38,219 nucleotides of DNA from positions 1-38,219 of the forward strand of contig CAIQRS010000047.1 in assembly GCA_903874275.1 (NCBI GenBank), in the 5' to 3' direction. The notes under the pieces are model-generated. The model ran no database searches. It saw only the letters and a program-made list of their open reading frames with translations, and was not told the origin of the DNA. A program made the position numbers and the translations under genes. Below are positions 9,286 to 16,432 of the stretch, piece after piece. Positions within the stretch are counted from its first letter, which is position 1. The number at the start of each line of letters is the position of its first letter. Source of the DNA: an uncultured Anaeromyxobacter sp. Lineage in GTDB: Bacteria; Myxococcota; Myxococcia; Myxococcales; Anaeromyxobacteraceae.

Positions 9286-9330
9286 CCCCCGCTTCGGGGG
9301 TGGGTCCGTCGTGTTTCGCCCGGCCGAAAC
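9286..9330. other. Hairpins in the convergent gap between exporter operon and tyrS
   Basis: The 129-base gap 9249-9377 contains a CCCCC-GCTTC-GGGGG hairpin (9286-9300) and a GTTTCG/CGAAAC hairpin (9313-9330). A third dyad (CTCCGC-CGGG-GCGGAG, 9360-9375) sits just past the tyrS stop. None has a T tract on either strand, so I do not call them intrinsic terminators. They may block exonucleases or help Rho-dependent termination of the two converging transcripts. Confidence 0.4.
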
Positions 9331-9377
9331 GGCGATGACCCAGGCGAGCCCGACCCACCCTCCGCCGGGGCGGAGCG

Positions 9378-10631
9378 TCAGCCGAGCTTGAGCTTCGCGA
9401 AGTGGCGCTTGCCCACCTTGACCAGGTACTCGCCCGCCGCGAGCGGCGCCTGCGGGTCGCTGGCCCGCTCCCCGTTCACGGTGACCCCGCCCTGCGCCAC
9501 CAGCCTCCGGGCCTCGCTCCGGGACGACGCCAGCTTGGCGTCGGCCAGCGCCGCGACGAGCGGCAGGGTCGCCTGCCCCCCGAGCGACAGCGCCACCTCG
9601 GCCACGTCCTCCGGCGTCTCCCGCCGGGCGTGGACCTGCTCGAAGTGCTGCGCGGCGCCGCGCGCCGCCTCGGCGCCGTGGAAGCGCTCCACGATCTCCA
9701 TGGCGAGCGCCACCTTGGCGGCCTTGGGGTGCCCGGCCCGCAGCGCGGCGATCTCCAGGCTGGTCCGGGCCGACAGGAGCTCGTAGTAGCGCCACATGAG
9801 GTCGTCGGTGACCGACATGAGCTTGCCGAACTGCTCCTCGGGGGGCTCGGCCACGCCCACGTAGTTGCCCAGCGACTTCGACATCTTGTCGCCGTCGATC
9901 TTGCCGGTGGCCGGGTCGAGCTTCGCGTCGAGCCCCTCCAGGATGGGGCCGGTGAGCACGATCTGAGGCGCCAGCCCGTACTGGTTCATGAGCGCGCGCC
10001 CCACCAGCAGGTTGAAGAGCTGGTCGGACGATCCGAGCTCGATGTCGCACTTCAGCGCCACCGAGTCGTACCCCTGGGCCAGCGGGTAGAGGAACTCGTG
10101 GATGGAGATGGGCGTGTTGCCGGTGTAGCGCTTCTTGAAGTCGTCGCGCTCCAGCATGCGCGCCACGGTGTGCCGGCTGGCCAGCCGCACCACGTCGGCG
10201 AAGGTCATGGGGCCGAGCCACTCGGAGTTGAAGCGGACCTCGGTCTCGGCCGGGTCGAGGATCTTGAAGACCTGCTTCTTGTAGGTCTCGGCGTTCGAGA
10301 GGATCTGCTCGCGGGTCAGCGGGGGCCGGGTGGCGTTCCGTCCGGTGGGGTCGCCGATCATCCCGGTGAAGTCGCCGATGAGGAAGATGACGGTGTGGCC
10401 GAACTGCTGGAACCGGCGCATGCGCGAGATGAGCACGGTGTGGCCGAGGTGCAGGTCGGGCGCGGTGGGGTCGAAGCCCGCCTTCACCCGCAGCGGAACG
10501 CCTGTGTCGTACGCCTTCTGCAGCCGCTCGCGCAGCTCCTTCTCCACGTGCAGGTCCACCATCCCGCGGGTGACCTCGCGGAACTGCTCGTCGGGGGTGG
10601 CGCTGCGCAGCCTCGGATCTCCCTGTGCCAT
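9378..10631 (-). CDS. tyrS: Tyrosyl-tRNA synthetase, KMSKS (TyrZ-like) class
   Basis: 417 residues; charges tRNA-Tyr in the cytoplasm. The Rossmann catalytic domain carries the HIGH box as HLGH (61-64) and a canonical KMSKS (249-253). The C-terminal S4 RNA-binding domain (from about residue 350: [16 protein letters not shown]) ends the protein. Many bacterial TyrRS, including the E. coli type, have a degenerate KFGKT-like loop; KMSKS places this one in the second bacterial class often called TyrZ. Start ATG 10631 lies three bases past the stop of the YmdB gene, so it is the third gene of a 5-FCL, ymdB, tyrS operon. No T-box leader is visible. Confidence 0.96.
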   Translation of the reverse strand: MAQGDPRLRSATPDEQFREVTRGMVDLHVEKELRERLQKAYDTGVPLRVKAGFDPTAPDLHLGHTVLISRMRRFQQFGHTVIFLIGDFTGMIGDPTGRNATRPPLTREQILSNAETYKKQVFKILDPAETEVRFNSEWLGPMTFADVVRLASRHTVARMLERDDFKKRYTGNTPISIHEFLYPLAQGYDSVALKCDIELGSSDQLFNLLVGRALMNQYGLAPQIVLTGPILEGLDAKLDPATGKIDGDKMSKSLGNYVGVAEPPEEQFGKLMSVTDDLMWRYYELLSARTSLEIAALRAGHPKAAKVALAMEIVERFHGAEAARGAAQHFEQVHARRETPEDVAEVALSLGGQATLPLVAALADAKLASSRSEARRLVAQGGVTVNGERASDPQAPLAAGEYLVKVGKRHFAKLKLG

Positions 10632-10633
10632 CG

Positions 10634-11428
10634 TCACTGCTCCTCGTCCCTCTCCTGGACCCGCTCGATGGAGCGGGCCTTGCCGGTCGCGTCGTCGATG
10701 TCCACGAGCGCCCCCTGCAGCCACACGTCCCGCTTGGCCGGCTCGAACTGGACCGGGCGCTGCGAGAGGAAGCGCTCGAGGACCAACTCCTTCTTCACGC
10801 CGATGACCGAGTCCCAGGGGCCGCACATCCCCACGTCGGTGATGAAGGCGGTCCCCCCGGAGAGGACGCGCGCGTCGGCGGTCTGCACGTGCGTGTGGGT
10901 CCCCAGCACCGCCGAGACGCGGCCGTCGAGGTACCAGCCCATGGCATTCTTCTCGCTGGTGGCGTCGCAGTGCATGTCCACGAGGATGCAGGTGCAGCCC
11001 TGGGACTTCAGCTCGGCCACCAGCCGGTCGGCGGCGCGGAATGGGTCGTCGAGGTCCTTCATGAAGACCCGCCCCTCGAGGTTCAGCACCCCGAGCTTGC
11101 GCCCGTCGGGGGTCTCGATGACGGCGTGGCCGCGACCCGGGGCGCCCTGCGGGTAGTTGGCGGGGCGCAGGAGCTTCGAGCCCTTCGCCTCGAGGTAGGG
11201 CACGACGTCCCGCTTCGACCAGATGTGGTTCCCGCTGGTGAGCAGGTCCACCTCGCAGGCCAGCAGTTCGTCGGCCGTCTCGGGGTTCACCCCCACGCCG
11301 TTGGCCGCGTTCTCGGCGTTGGCGACGACCAGGTCCACGCCGTGGCGGGTGATGAGGCGCGGCACGAGCCGCTTCACGGCCATGCGGCCGGGCTTTCCGA
11401 AGACGTCGCCGAGGAAGAGAAGTTTCAA
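10634..11428 (-). CDS. YmdB-family metallophosphoesterase (2',3'-cyclic nucleotide type)
   Basis: 264 residues from a TTG start ([15 protein letters not shown]), exactly the usual family length. Family members bind two metal ions and hydrolyse 2',3'-cAMP in vitro. Visible ligand motifs: LGDVFGKPG (D8), [28 protein letters not shown] and [11 protein letters not shown]. An in-frame ATG at 11467 would add 13 residues that do not fit the family and would overlap the upstream gene, so I prefer TTG 11428, although its Shine-Dalgarno is weak. The gap to the upstream 5-FCL stop is 16 bases. In Bacillus YmdB affects biofilm and motility decisions; that role is not established here. Confidence 0.92.
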   Translation of the reverse strand: MKLLFLGDVFGKPGRMAVKRLVPRLITRHGVDLVVANAENAANGVGVNPETADELLACEVDLLTSGNHIWSKRDVVPYLEAKGSKLLRPANYPQGAPGRGHAVIETPDGRKLGVLNLEGRVFMKDLDDPFRAADRLVAELKSQGCTCILVDMHCDATSEKNAMGWYLDGRVSAVLGTHTHVQTADARVLSGGTAFITDVGMCGPWDSVIGVKKELVLERFLSQRPVQFEPAKRDVWLQGALVDIDDATGKARSIERVQERDEEQ

Positions 11429-11444
11429 GGGGGCAGGATTCCGC

Positions 11445-12071
11445 TCACGCGTCCGGCACCGTGTCAACCGGGTCCGTGGCCCGGTCCACGCCGGGCCCGA
11501 GCACGCGCGATCCGGTCACCACCGCGTTGAGCGGGACGTCGTGGGGCTCGGTGGGGACCTGGTCCACCACCTGCTCGTCGAAGGCCAGCCCCACGCGCGC
11601 GGCGCCCGGCCGGAGCAGGCCCAGGGTGGCGTCGTAGTGGCCGCGCCCGCGCCCCAGCCGCCCACCGCGGGCGTCGAAGGCTACGCCGGGCACGACGAAG
11701 AGGTCGATGGCGTCGAGGGGGAGGGGCGGGGCGGCACGAGGGGGCTCGAGCGCCCGGGCCGGGCCGGGGACGAGCTCGCCGGCGGCGCACAAGACGAACT
11801 CCAGGGCGGGTCCGGGGGAGGCGATGCGGGGCCAGGCGATCCGCTTGCCGGCGCCCTCCGCCAGCCGGACGATCTCCGCGGTGTCCACCTCGGCCCCCAG
11901 TGGCGCGTGGAGGGCGACCGTGCGGGCGCTCCGCCAGGCGGGAAGGTTGGCCAGCCGTTCGGCGATGGCCCGGGAGGCCGCCTCGCGGGCGGCCGGGGGC
12001 AGCCCGGCCCGGACGGCGATCAGCCGCTCCCGGAGGGCGCGCTTCTCGGCGCTGGCGGAGGTCGTGGACAC
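11445..12071 (-). CDS. fau: 5-formyltetrahydrofolate cyclo-ligase
   Basis: 208 residues from GTG 12071. Converts 5-formyl-THF plus ATP to 5,10-methenyl-THF, recycling folate. The N-terminal EKRALRERLIAVRAGL and the C-terminal signature VVPGVAFDARGGRLGRGRGHYDATL (read across its halves: PGVAFD then GGRLGRGRGHYD) are diagnostic. The GTG lies directly after the T run that ends the upstream structured RNA, so its message must come from read-through or processing of that transcript. The only ribosome-binding candidate is the GGGGGG 12 bases upstream. The frame is open up to an ATG at 12191, but that part lies inside the RNA and does not resemble the family. The pairing of 6S RNA with this gene is conserved across many proteobacteria. 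Confidence 0.93.
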   Translation of the reverse strand: MSTTSASAEKRALRERLIAVRAGLPPAAREAASRAIAERLANLPAWRSARTVALHAPLGAEVDTAEIVRLAEGAGKRIAWPRIASPGPALEFVLCAAGELVPGPARALEPPRAAPPLPLDAIDLFVVPGVAFDARGGRLGRGRGHYDATLGLLRPGAARVGLAFDEQVVDQVPTEPHDVPLNAVVTGSRVLGPGVDRATDPVDTVPDA

Positions 12072-12076
12072 GAAAG

Positions 12077-12089
12077 AAAAAAACCCCCC
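12077..12089 (-). terminator. Terminator-like end of the structured RNA
   Basis: On the minus strand GGGGGG (12084-12089) is followed by seven T residues (12077-12083). The only good partner for the G run is a distant CCCCC (12264-12268), so the closing stem of the whole RNA may act as the terminator stem. Leaky termination here would supply the cyclo-ligase message. Confidence 0.55.
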
Positions 12090-12321
12090 GCGCAGGCCGT
12101 GTGGCTCGGTTGCTTGGACCTGTATTGCTACAGGTGGGGCACGTCGAGGCACCGCGCGTAGGCTTCTCCCTTGCAGCGTGGGAGCTTGCACATGAACGAT
12201 GCCAGGTGCTCCTCTTTGTTCTGAGTCGGCCCAAACGACGCGAAGCCAATCGCGAACCCAGCAGGGGGCAGATCGAGGCAGTGAAAGAGCATTAACCTCT
12301 CGAAATCACGAGAAGTTTGAT
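12077..12321 (-). ncRNA. ssrS: Probable 6S RNA
   Basis: A non-protein transcript of about 245 bases is predicted between a near-consensus promoter and a G6-T7 end. GC content falls clearly below the flanking genes. The sequence folds as a long interrupted rod, as 6S RNA does. Pairings, as plus-strand arms: 12264-12268 with 12084-12088 (C5/G5); 12255-12261 with 12105-12111 (one mismatch); 12251-12254 with 12155-12158; 12242-12247 with 12161-12166 (GGCTTC/GAAGCC); and an apical hairpin 12206-12212 with 12181-12191. The 3' side of the central opening holds a perfect 6-bp hairpin (12118-12135), a known 6S trait. Position next to 5-FCL is the classic ssrS location. 6S binds sigma-70 RNA polymerase holoenzyme. 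A separate 9-bp hairpin occupies the 5' end (about 12297-12316). Exact ends are inferred. Confidence 0.72.
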
Positions 12322-12327
12322 GACATG

Positions 12328-12356
12328 ATCGTAGGGGCCGCCGGGGCCCCTGTCAA
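12328..12356 (-). promoter_or_regulatory. Strong sigma-70 promoter for the 6S-like RNA
   Basis: Minus strand: a perfect TTGACA (12351-12356), 17-base spacer, TACGAT (12328-12333); predicted start near 12321. This is the best promoter in the window, as expected for an abundant RNA. The spacer is almost entirely a GC palindrome, GGGGCC-N5-GGCCCC (12334-12350), which could be an operator or a structural element. Confidence 0.8.
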
Positions 12357-12413
12357 GCGATTGCGGGCGAAGTCTGGAGGTGCCCGTAGCTACTTGGTGA
12401 TTCCCACGCGGGT

Positions 12414-13556
12414 TCAGGGTGCCGAGAGTGCGGTCCGGACCTTGCCCACGACCCCGGGCAGGATCCGGAGCACCTGATCCACGTCGGCGTCGGTGCTGCT
12501 CCACCCCAGCGAGAGGCGCAGCGTGGCGCGGGCCTCCTCCACCGTGAGTCCCATCGCCGAGAGCACGTGGGAGGGGGTGGTGGAGCCGGAGGTGCAGGCG
12601 GCGCCGGCGCTGGCGCAGATGCCCTCGAGGTCGAGGGCCATGAGCATGGTCTCCCCGTCCGACCCCGGGAAGGTGATGGAGAGCGTGTTGGGGAGCCGGT
12701 CCGCCCCGGCGCCGTTCACCCGGGTGCCGGGAAGCGCGGCCACGAGGCCGGACTCCAGCCGGTCGCGCAGGCGGCCCACCCGCTCCAGGTCCACCGGGAG
12801 CGCCGCCACCGCCGCCTCGAGCGCGGCCGCCATGCCGGCCACCCCGGGCAGGTTCTCGGTGCCGGCCCGGCGTCCCCTCTCCTGGTGGCCGCCGGCGATG
12901 GGCGCGAGCCGGACGCCCGGGGCGATCCAGAGGGCGCCGGCCCCGCGGGGGCCGCCGAACTTCTGCGCGGTGAACGCCGCCAGGTCCACGCGCAGCGAAG
13001 GCAGGTCCACCGGGATCTTCCCGGCCGCCTGGACCGCGTCGCAGAAGAGGAGGGCGCCTCTGGCGTGGGCGAGGTCGGCCGCCTCGGCGACGGGCTGCAG
13101 GACCCCGGTCTCGTTGTTGGCGAGCATGCAGCAGACCAGGGCCGTCTCCCCTCCGACGGCCTGGCGGAGCACCTCGAGGTCCACGACGCCGCGCCCATCC
13201 ACCGGGACGACCTGCACCGGCGTGCCGCCGCGGGAGAGTTCCCGCGCCAGGTCGAGGACGCAGGGGTGCTCCACCGCGGTGACCACGAGCCCGGTGCGCC
13301 CGGCCGGGGCCGTCGCCAGCGCTCCGCGGATGGCCAGCATGGCCGACTCCGTTGCACCCGAGGTGAAGACCAGGTCGCGGGGGTGGACGCGCAGCGCCGC
13401 GGCCACGCGCCCGCGCGCCCCGTCGAGGATGGCCCGGGCGTCCCGCCCCGCGGCGTGGACCGAGGAGGGGTTGCCGAAGGCCCGGAGCGCTCCGAGCACG
13501 GCCTCCTCGGCCTCGGGCCGGACGGGGGTGATGGCGTTGTGGTCGAGGTAGGTCAC
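12414..13556 (-). CDS. Cysteine desulfurase, NifS/IscS family
   Basis: 380 residues from GTG 13556, which overlaps the DHH gene stop by four bases (GTGA). Removes sulfur from cysteine as an enzyme persulfide for Fe-S or thio-cofactor assembly. Visible: N-terminal TYLDHNAITP, FTSGATES, H97 in AVEHPC, ANNETG, D173 in FCDAVQ, the PLP lysine K199 in TAQKFGGPRGAGAL, HQERGRRAGTEN, and the persulfide cysteine C321 in AACTSGST with the flexible-loop follow-on PSHVL typical of group I. The residue before the PLP lysine is Gln (Q198); the family almost always has His. No iscU or iscA adjoins it; its partners are nfo and a DHH protein, so it may serve a non-housekeeping role. Confidence 0.93.
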   Translation of the reverse strand: MTYLDHNAITPVRPEAEEAVLGALRAFGNPSSVHAAGRDARAILDGARGRVAAALRVHPRDLVFTSGATESAMLAIRGALATAPAGRTGLVVTAVEHPCVLDLARELSRGGTPVQVVPVDGRGVVDLEVLRQAVGGETALVCCMLANNETGVLQPVAEAADLAHARGALLFCDAVQAAGKIPVDLPSLRVDLAAFTAQKFGGPRGAGALWIAPGVRLAPIAGGHQERGRRAGTENLPGVAGMAAALEAAVAALPVDLERVGRLRDRLESGLVAALPGTRVNGAGADRLPNTLSITFPGSDGETMLMALDLEGICASAGAACTSGSTTPSHVLSAMGLTVEEARATLRLSLGWSSTDADVDQVLRILPGVVGKVRTALSAP

Positions 13557-14656
13557 ACCAGCCGTCGCGCCCGGGAGCCCTCGACGCCGAACTCGCGCAG
13601 GAACGACCGGAAGACCCGGCGCATCACGCGGCTCCGGACCGCCTGGGTCATGCCCTTCACCGGGAGTCGCGCGCCGGCCATCGACCCGTGCCCTCCGGCG
13701 GTCCCGCCCTCGGGCTCGATGACCTCGCGGACCATCTTGCCGGCGTTCATCCGGCGATCGCGGGTGCGCACCGAGAAGTAGAGGCTGCCGCGGTACTCCC
13801 CCACGGCCAGCGACCACTTCACGTCGCCCATGGAGAGGAAGCGGTCGGCCACCTCGGCGACCAGGTCCGGGTAGTAGACCTTGCCGAGGTCGCAGATCAC
13901 CGCGTCGCCGTGGAGCCGGGCCTTCTCCACCGCCGTGTGGAACAGGCGAAAGTAGTCCTCGGGCAGCCGGGGCCGCTCGATCATCGAGAGCGCCTGGGTG
14001 TCGGCCTTGGGGAAGAGCCAGAGGTAAGCCTCGATGTCCGGCTCCGTGGTCTCCCGCTCCAGGTCCCGGGTGTCCGACTTGATCCCGTAGAAGAGGGCGG
14101 TGGCGATGGCGGGAGGGATCTCCAGGCCGCTGGCCCTCAGGTAGTCGGTGACCACGGTCGAGGTGGCGCCGGTGTCGCGCCCCACGTCGGTGACCACGGC
14201 GAGCCGGGTCTCCGGCCGCTCCGGGTGGTGGTCGATGACCACGTCGGGGAAGTGGGCCGCCGGCAGCGAGTGGTTGCCCTGCTCCGGCTGGGTGTCCACC
14301 ATGGCGATGAGGTCGAAGTCGGCGAAGGACACGGTGGAGAGCGGCACCACCGGGAGGCGCAGGACCTTCACCAGCGCGCGGTTCTCGGCCCGGCCCACGA
14401 TGCCGCCGTAGGCCACCACGGCCTCCACCCCGGCCATCTGCCCGAGCAGCCAGGCCAGCGCCACCCCGGAGGCGATCGAGTCGGGATCCGGGTTGTCGTG
14501 GGTGAGGATGAGGGCCCGGCGGTGGCCGCGCGCGAAGGCGACGAGCCGGTCGAGCCGCTCGCGGACCTCGCTGGCCGAGCTTCCGCCCAGCCGGACCCGC
14601 GTCCGGGTTCGCACGGCGGGGGCGCGCTTCCGGTGGATGGCCTGTTCGCGCGTCAT
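13553..14656 (-). CDS. DHH/DHHA1-family phosphoesterase (NrnA-like)
   Basis: 367 residues. The DHH domain has motif I HDNPDPDSIASG (H53, D57, D59), motif II MVDTQ (D121), the family DHH triad in VVIDHHPE (D142-H143-H144) and motif IV RDTGATST. The C-terminal DHHA1 substrate domain ends with GGTAGGHGSMAGARLP, the GGH signature. Relatives degrade short oligoribonucleotides, linear dinucleotides such as pGpG, or 3'-phosphoadenosine phosphate using Mn2+. The basic N-terminus (about 25 residues) is not part of the fold. Start ATG 14656 overlaps the nfo stop by four bases (ATGA), and its own stop overlaps the cysteine desulfurase start. The family is clear; the exact substrate is not. Confidence 0.9.
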   Translation of the reverse strand: MTREQAIHRKRAPAVRTRTRVRLGGSSASEVRERLDRLVAFARGHRRALILTHDNPDPDSIASGVALAWLLGQMAGVEAVVAYGGIVGRAENRALVKVLRLPVVPLSTVSFADFDLIAMVDTQPEQGNHSLPAAHFPDVVIDHHPERPETRLAVVTDVGRDTGATSTVVTDYLRASGLEIPPAIATALFYGIKSDTRDLERETTEPDIEAYLWLFPKADTQALSMIERPRLPEDYFRLFHTAVEKARLHGDAVICDLGKVYYPDLVAEVADRFLSMGDVKWSLAVGEYRGSLYFSVRTRDRRMNAGKMVREVIEPEGGTAGGHGSMAGARLPVKGMTQAVRSRVMRRVFRSFLREFGVEGSRARRLV

Positions 14657-15477
14657 CGCCGCAGCGACCGGAGCAGGTCGAGGTTCTCCCGGAAGCGCAT
14701 CTCGGTCTCCAGGAACCCGGGGAGGGTGGCGAAGCGGGGGTCGTTCACGAGGAGCCGGAAGGGCTCCCGCCCCAGCGCCCCCTCGCCGATGTGCTCGTGC
14801 CGGTCCACCCGGCAGCCGAGCGGCTTCTTGCAGTCGTTCAGGTGGAAGGCCGAGAGGTGCTCGAGGCCGATGACCTGGTCGAACGCGTGGAAGGTGCTCT
14901 CGTAGCCGGCCTCGCTCCCGAGGTCGTAGCCGGCCGCGAAGGCGTGGCAGGTGTCGAAGCAGACCCCCACCCGGCGCCGCGCCGCGCCCGGGATGGCCGC
15001 CCGGATGGCAGCGACGTGCTCGAAGCGCCACCCCAGCGAGTTGCCCTGGCCGGCGGTGATCTCGACGAGAAGGCGGGCCTTCCCCTTCACCCCGTCGAGG
15101 GCCCGCTCCATCCCCTCGGCCACGAGCTTCAACCCCTGGTCCACGTCCTCGTTGCTGCCGGGGTGGAAGACCAGGAAGGGGATGCCCAGCTGCTCGCAGC
15201 GGCCGAGCTCGTCCTCGAGCGCCCCCCAGGACCTCTCCCGGAGCTCGGGGTTCCCGGAGGCGTGGTTGGCGAGGTAGATGGAGTGGGCGGCCGAGGTCAT
15301 GCCGGTCCGCTTCGCCTCGGCGCGGAAGCGCTCGATCTCCTCGTCCTCGATGGGCTTCGACGCCCAGCCGCGGGGGTTGCGGACGAAGATCTGGATGGCC
15401 TGGGCGGTGTCCTGCTCGGCCCGCTCGAACGCGCGGGATACCCCGCCAGCGATGCCCTCGTGGGCGCCCAGGATCAT
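14653..15477 (-). CDS. nfo: Endonuclease IV (AP endonuclease)
   Basis: 274 residues from ATG 15477, which has GAGG nine bases upstream; an in-frame ATG at 15492 lies before that Shine-Dalgarno and is less likely. Cuts 5' to abasic sites and removes 3'-blocking groups in base-excision repair. The tri-zinc ligand set of the TIM barrel is recognisable: AHSIYLAN, VFHPGSN, LVEITAGQGNSLG (Glu), CFDTCHAFAAGYD (Asp and His), AFHLND (His), RHEHIGEG (His) and the late Glu in GFLETE. The last motif is normally LETP; here Pro is replaced by Glu. It heads the nfo, DHH, cysteine desulfurase operon, each pair joined by a four-base overlap. Confidence 0.95.
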   Translation of the reverse strand: MILGAHEGIAGGVSRAFERAEQDTAQAIQIFVRNPRGWASKPIEDEEIERFRAEAKRTGMTSAAHSIYLANHASGNPELRERSWGALEDELGRCEQLGIPFLVFHPGSNEDVDQGLKLVAEGMERALDGVKGKARLLVEITAGQGNSLGWRFEHVAAIRAAIPGAARRRVGVCFDTCHAFAAGYDLGSEAGYESTFHAFDQVIGLEHLSAFHLNDCKKPLGCRVDRHEHIGEGALGREPFRLLVNDPRFATLPGFLETEMRFRENLDLLRSLRR

Positions 15478-15546
15478 TGCGGGGCACCTCATACACCAAC
15501 GGAACCCCCACCGCCACGGGCAGCGGGACCGCCGGGAGGGGGCCGG

Positions 15547-16317
15547 CTACCGGGCCGAGCGGCGCGCCCGGGCCGGGGCGGCCTCGGCGAAGTGCTTCTC
15601 GGCGTGACCGAGGGCGTTGTCCATGGCCTCGATCATGAGGTCGCGCAGGACGGCCTCGGGCATCTTGAAGGAGTCGTAGTAGCGCTGCCGGTCGATCGAG
15701 TGGATGACGCAGGGGAGGAACCCGCCGCGGATCAGGAAGAGATTCGCAAGCAGTCGCGCCACCTTGCCCGATCCGTCGGTGTACGGGTAGGCCTGCATGA
15801 ACCCGTGCTGGAGACGTGCCGCCTGGACCACCGGGTGGGCCTTGCGGAAGTCTGCCGTGTCGGTGGCGTCGACCACCTTGGTGAGCAGCGCCGCGATCCG
15901 GGGGGGCTGGGCGATCTCGTGGAAGTAGGCCCGGTGGAGGGGCATCTCCTTGCGAAACTCGGACGGCCCCTTGCTCTGGATACCCCTGTAGAGCGTCTCG
16001 TGGACCTTCTTCACGAGCCCCAGCGTGACCTTGACCTTCTTGGCGCCGGCCTCGGAACGGACCAGGTCGATGGCCGCCTTGTGGTTCCGGACCTCCTGGA
16101 GGACCCCGATGACCATGGCATCCGCGACTGGCTGCGGCGTGGCGAGGCCGACCACCAGCTCCTGGACGGTGTAGATGACCCCTTCAAGGGCGTTCTCGTG
16201 GTACATCCAGGAGAGTTCGTACTTCTTCAGGAAATCATCAGCGAGATCGGTATCTTCCCGCATCCTCTCGTTGAGGTCCTGGGTGCGATCGTCGAGGTCG
16301 AGGTAACGCGTGCGCAT
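15547..16317 (-). CDS. Fic-domain protein with altered catalytic motif
   Basis: 256 residues. Fic enzymes transfer AMP or other phosphate-containing groups to target side chains using HPFx(D/N)GNGRxxR. Here the aligned motif (residues 177-188) is YPYTDGSGKVAR: the catalytic His is Tyr177, Phe is Tyr179, the second Gly-Asn pair is Gly-Ser (S183) and the first Arg is Lys185; the final Arg188 and the DG remain. The N-terminal helix carries ENALEG (41-46), resembling the inhibitory (S/T)xxxE(G/N) helix of class II Fic proteins, with Glu45 kept. The flap region HRAYFHEIAQPPRI is also recognisable. It stands alone between the terminator of ilvE and nfo. Codon choice near its start is less GC-rich than its neighbours, hinting at transfer. 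Probably not a standard AMP transferase. Confidence 0.85.
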   Translation of the reverse strand: MRTRYLDLDDRTQDLNERMREDTDLADDFLKKYELSWMYHENALEGVIYTVQELVVGLATPQPVADAMVIGVLQEVRNHKAAIDLVRSEAGAKKVKVTLGLVKKVHETLYRGIQSKGPSEFRKEMPLHRAYFHEIAQPPRIAALLTKVVDATDTADFRKAHPVVQAARLQHGFMQAYPYTDGSGKVARLLANLFLIRGGFLPCVIHSIDRQRYYDSFKMPEAVLRDLMIEAMDNALGHAEKHFAEAAPARARRSAR

Positions 16318-16351
16318 CTCGGATTGACTCCGCTCAAGTATTGATAAACAC

Positions 16352-16377
16352 GAAAAGAATCGGGCCAATTGGGCCCG
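16352..16377 (-). terminator. Intrinsic terminator after ilvE
   Basis: Minus strand: CGGGCC-CAATT-GGCCCG (16361-16377) followed by ATTCTTTTCG. It ends the kinase-ydfG-glnE-ilvE operon. The AT-rich stretch just past it (TTGGCC, 16 bases, TATCAA) may serve as the promoter of the Fic-like gene, which starts 35 bases further on; that part is weak. Confidence 0.75.
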
Positions 16378-16432
16378 TGTGGATCTAACGCGGCGATTGA
16401 CCGTCGCAAGGGCGAACGCGCCGCGGCGCGGG

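Noticed and set aside
9286-9300. CCCCC-GCTTC-GGGGG as an intrinsic terminator
   Set aside because: No T tract follows on either strand; listed only as a hairpin.
11429-11467. ATG start for the YmdB-like gene
   Set aside because: It would overlap the cyclo-ligase end and add residues before the conserved LKLLFLGD start; TTG 11428 yields the standard 264 residues.
12072-12191. Extended cyclo-ligase from ATG 12191
   Set aside because: The added 40 codons lie in the structured RNA, cross its terminator and have no similarity to the family.
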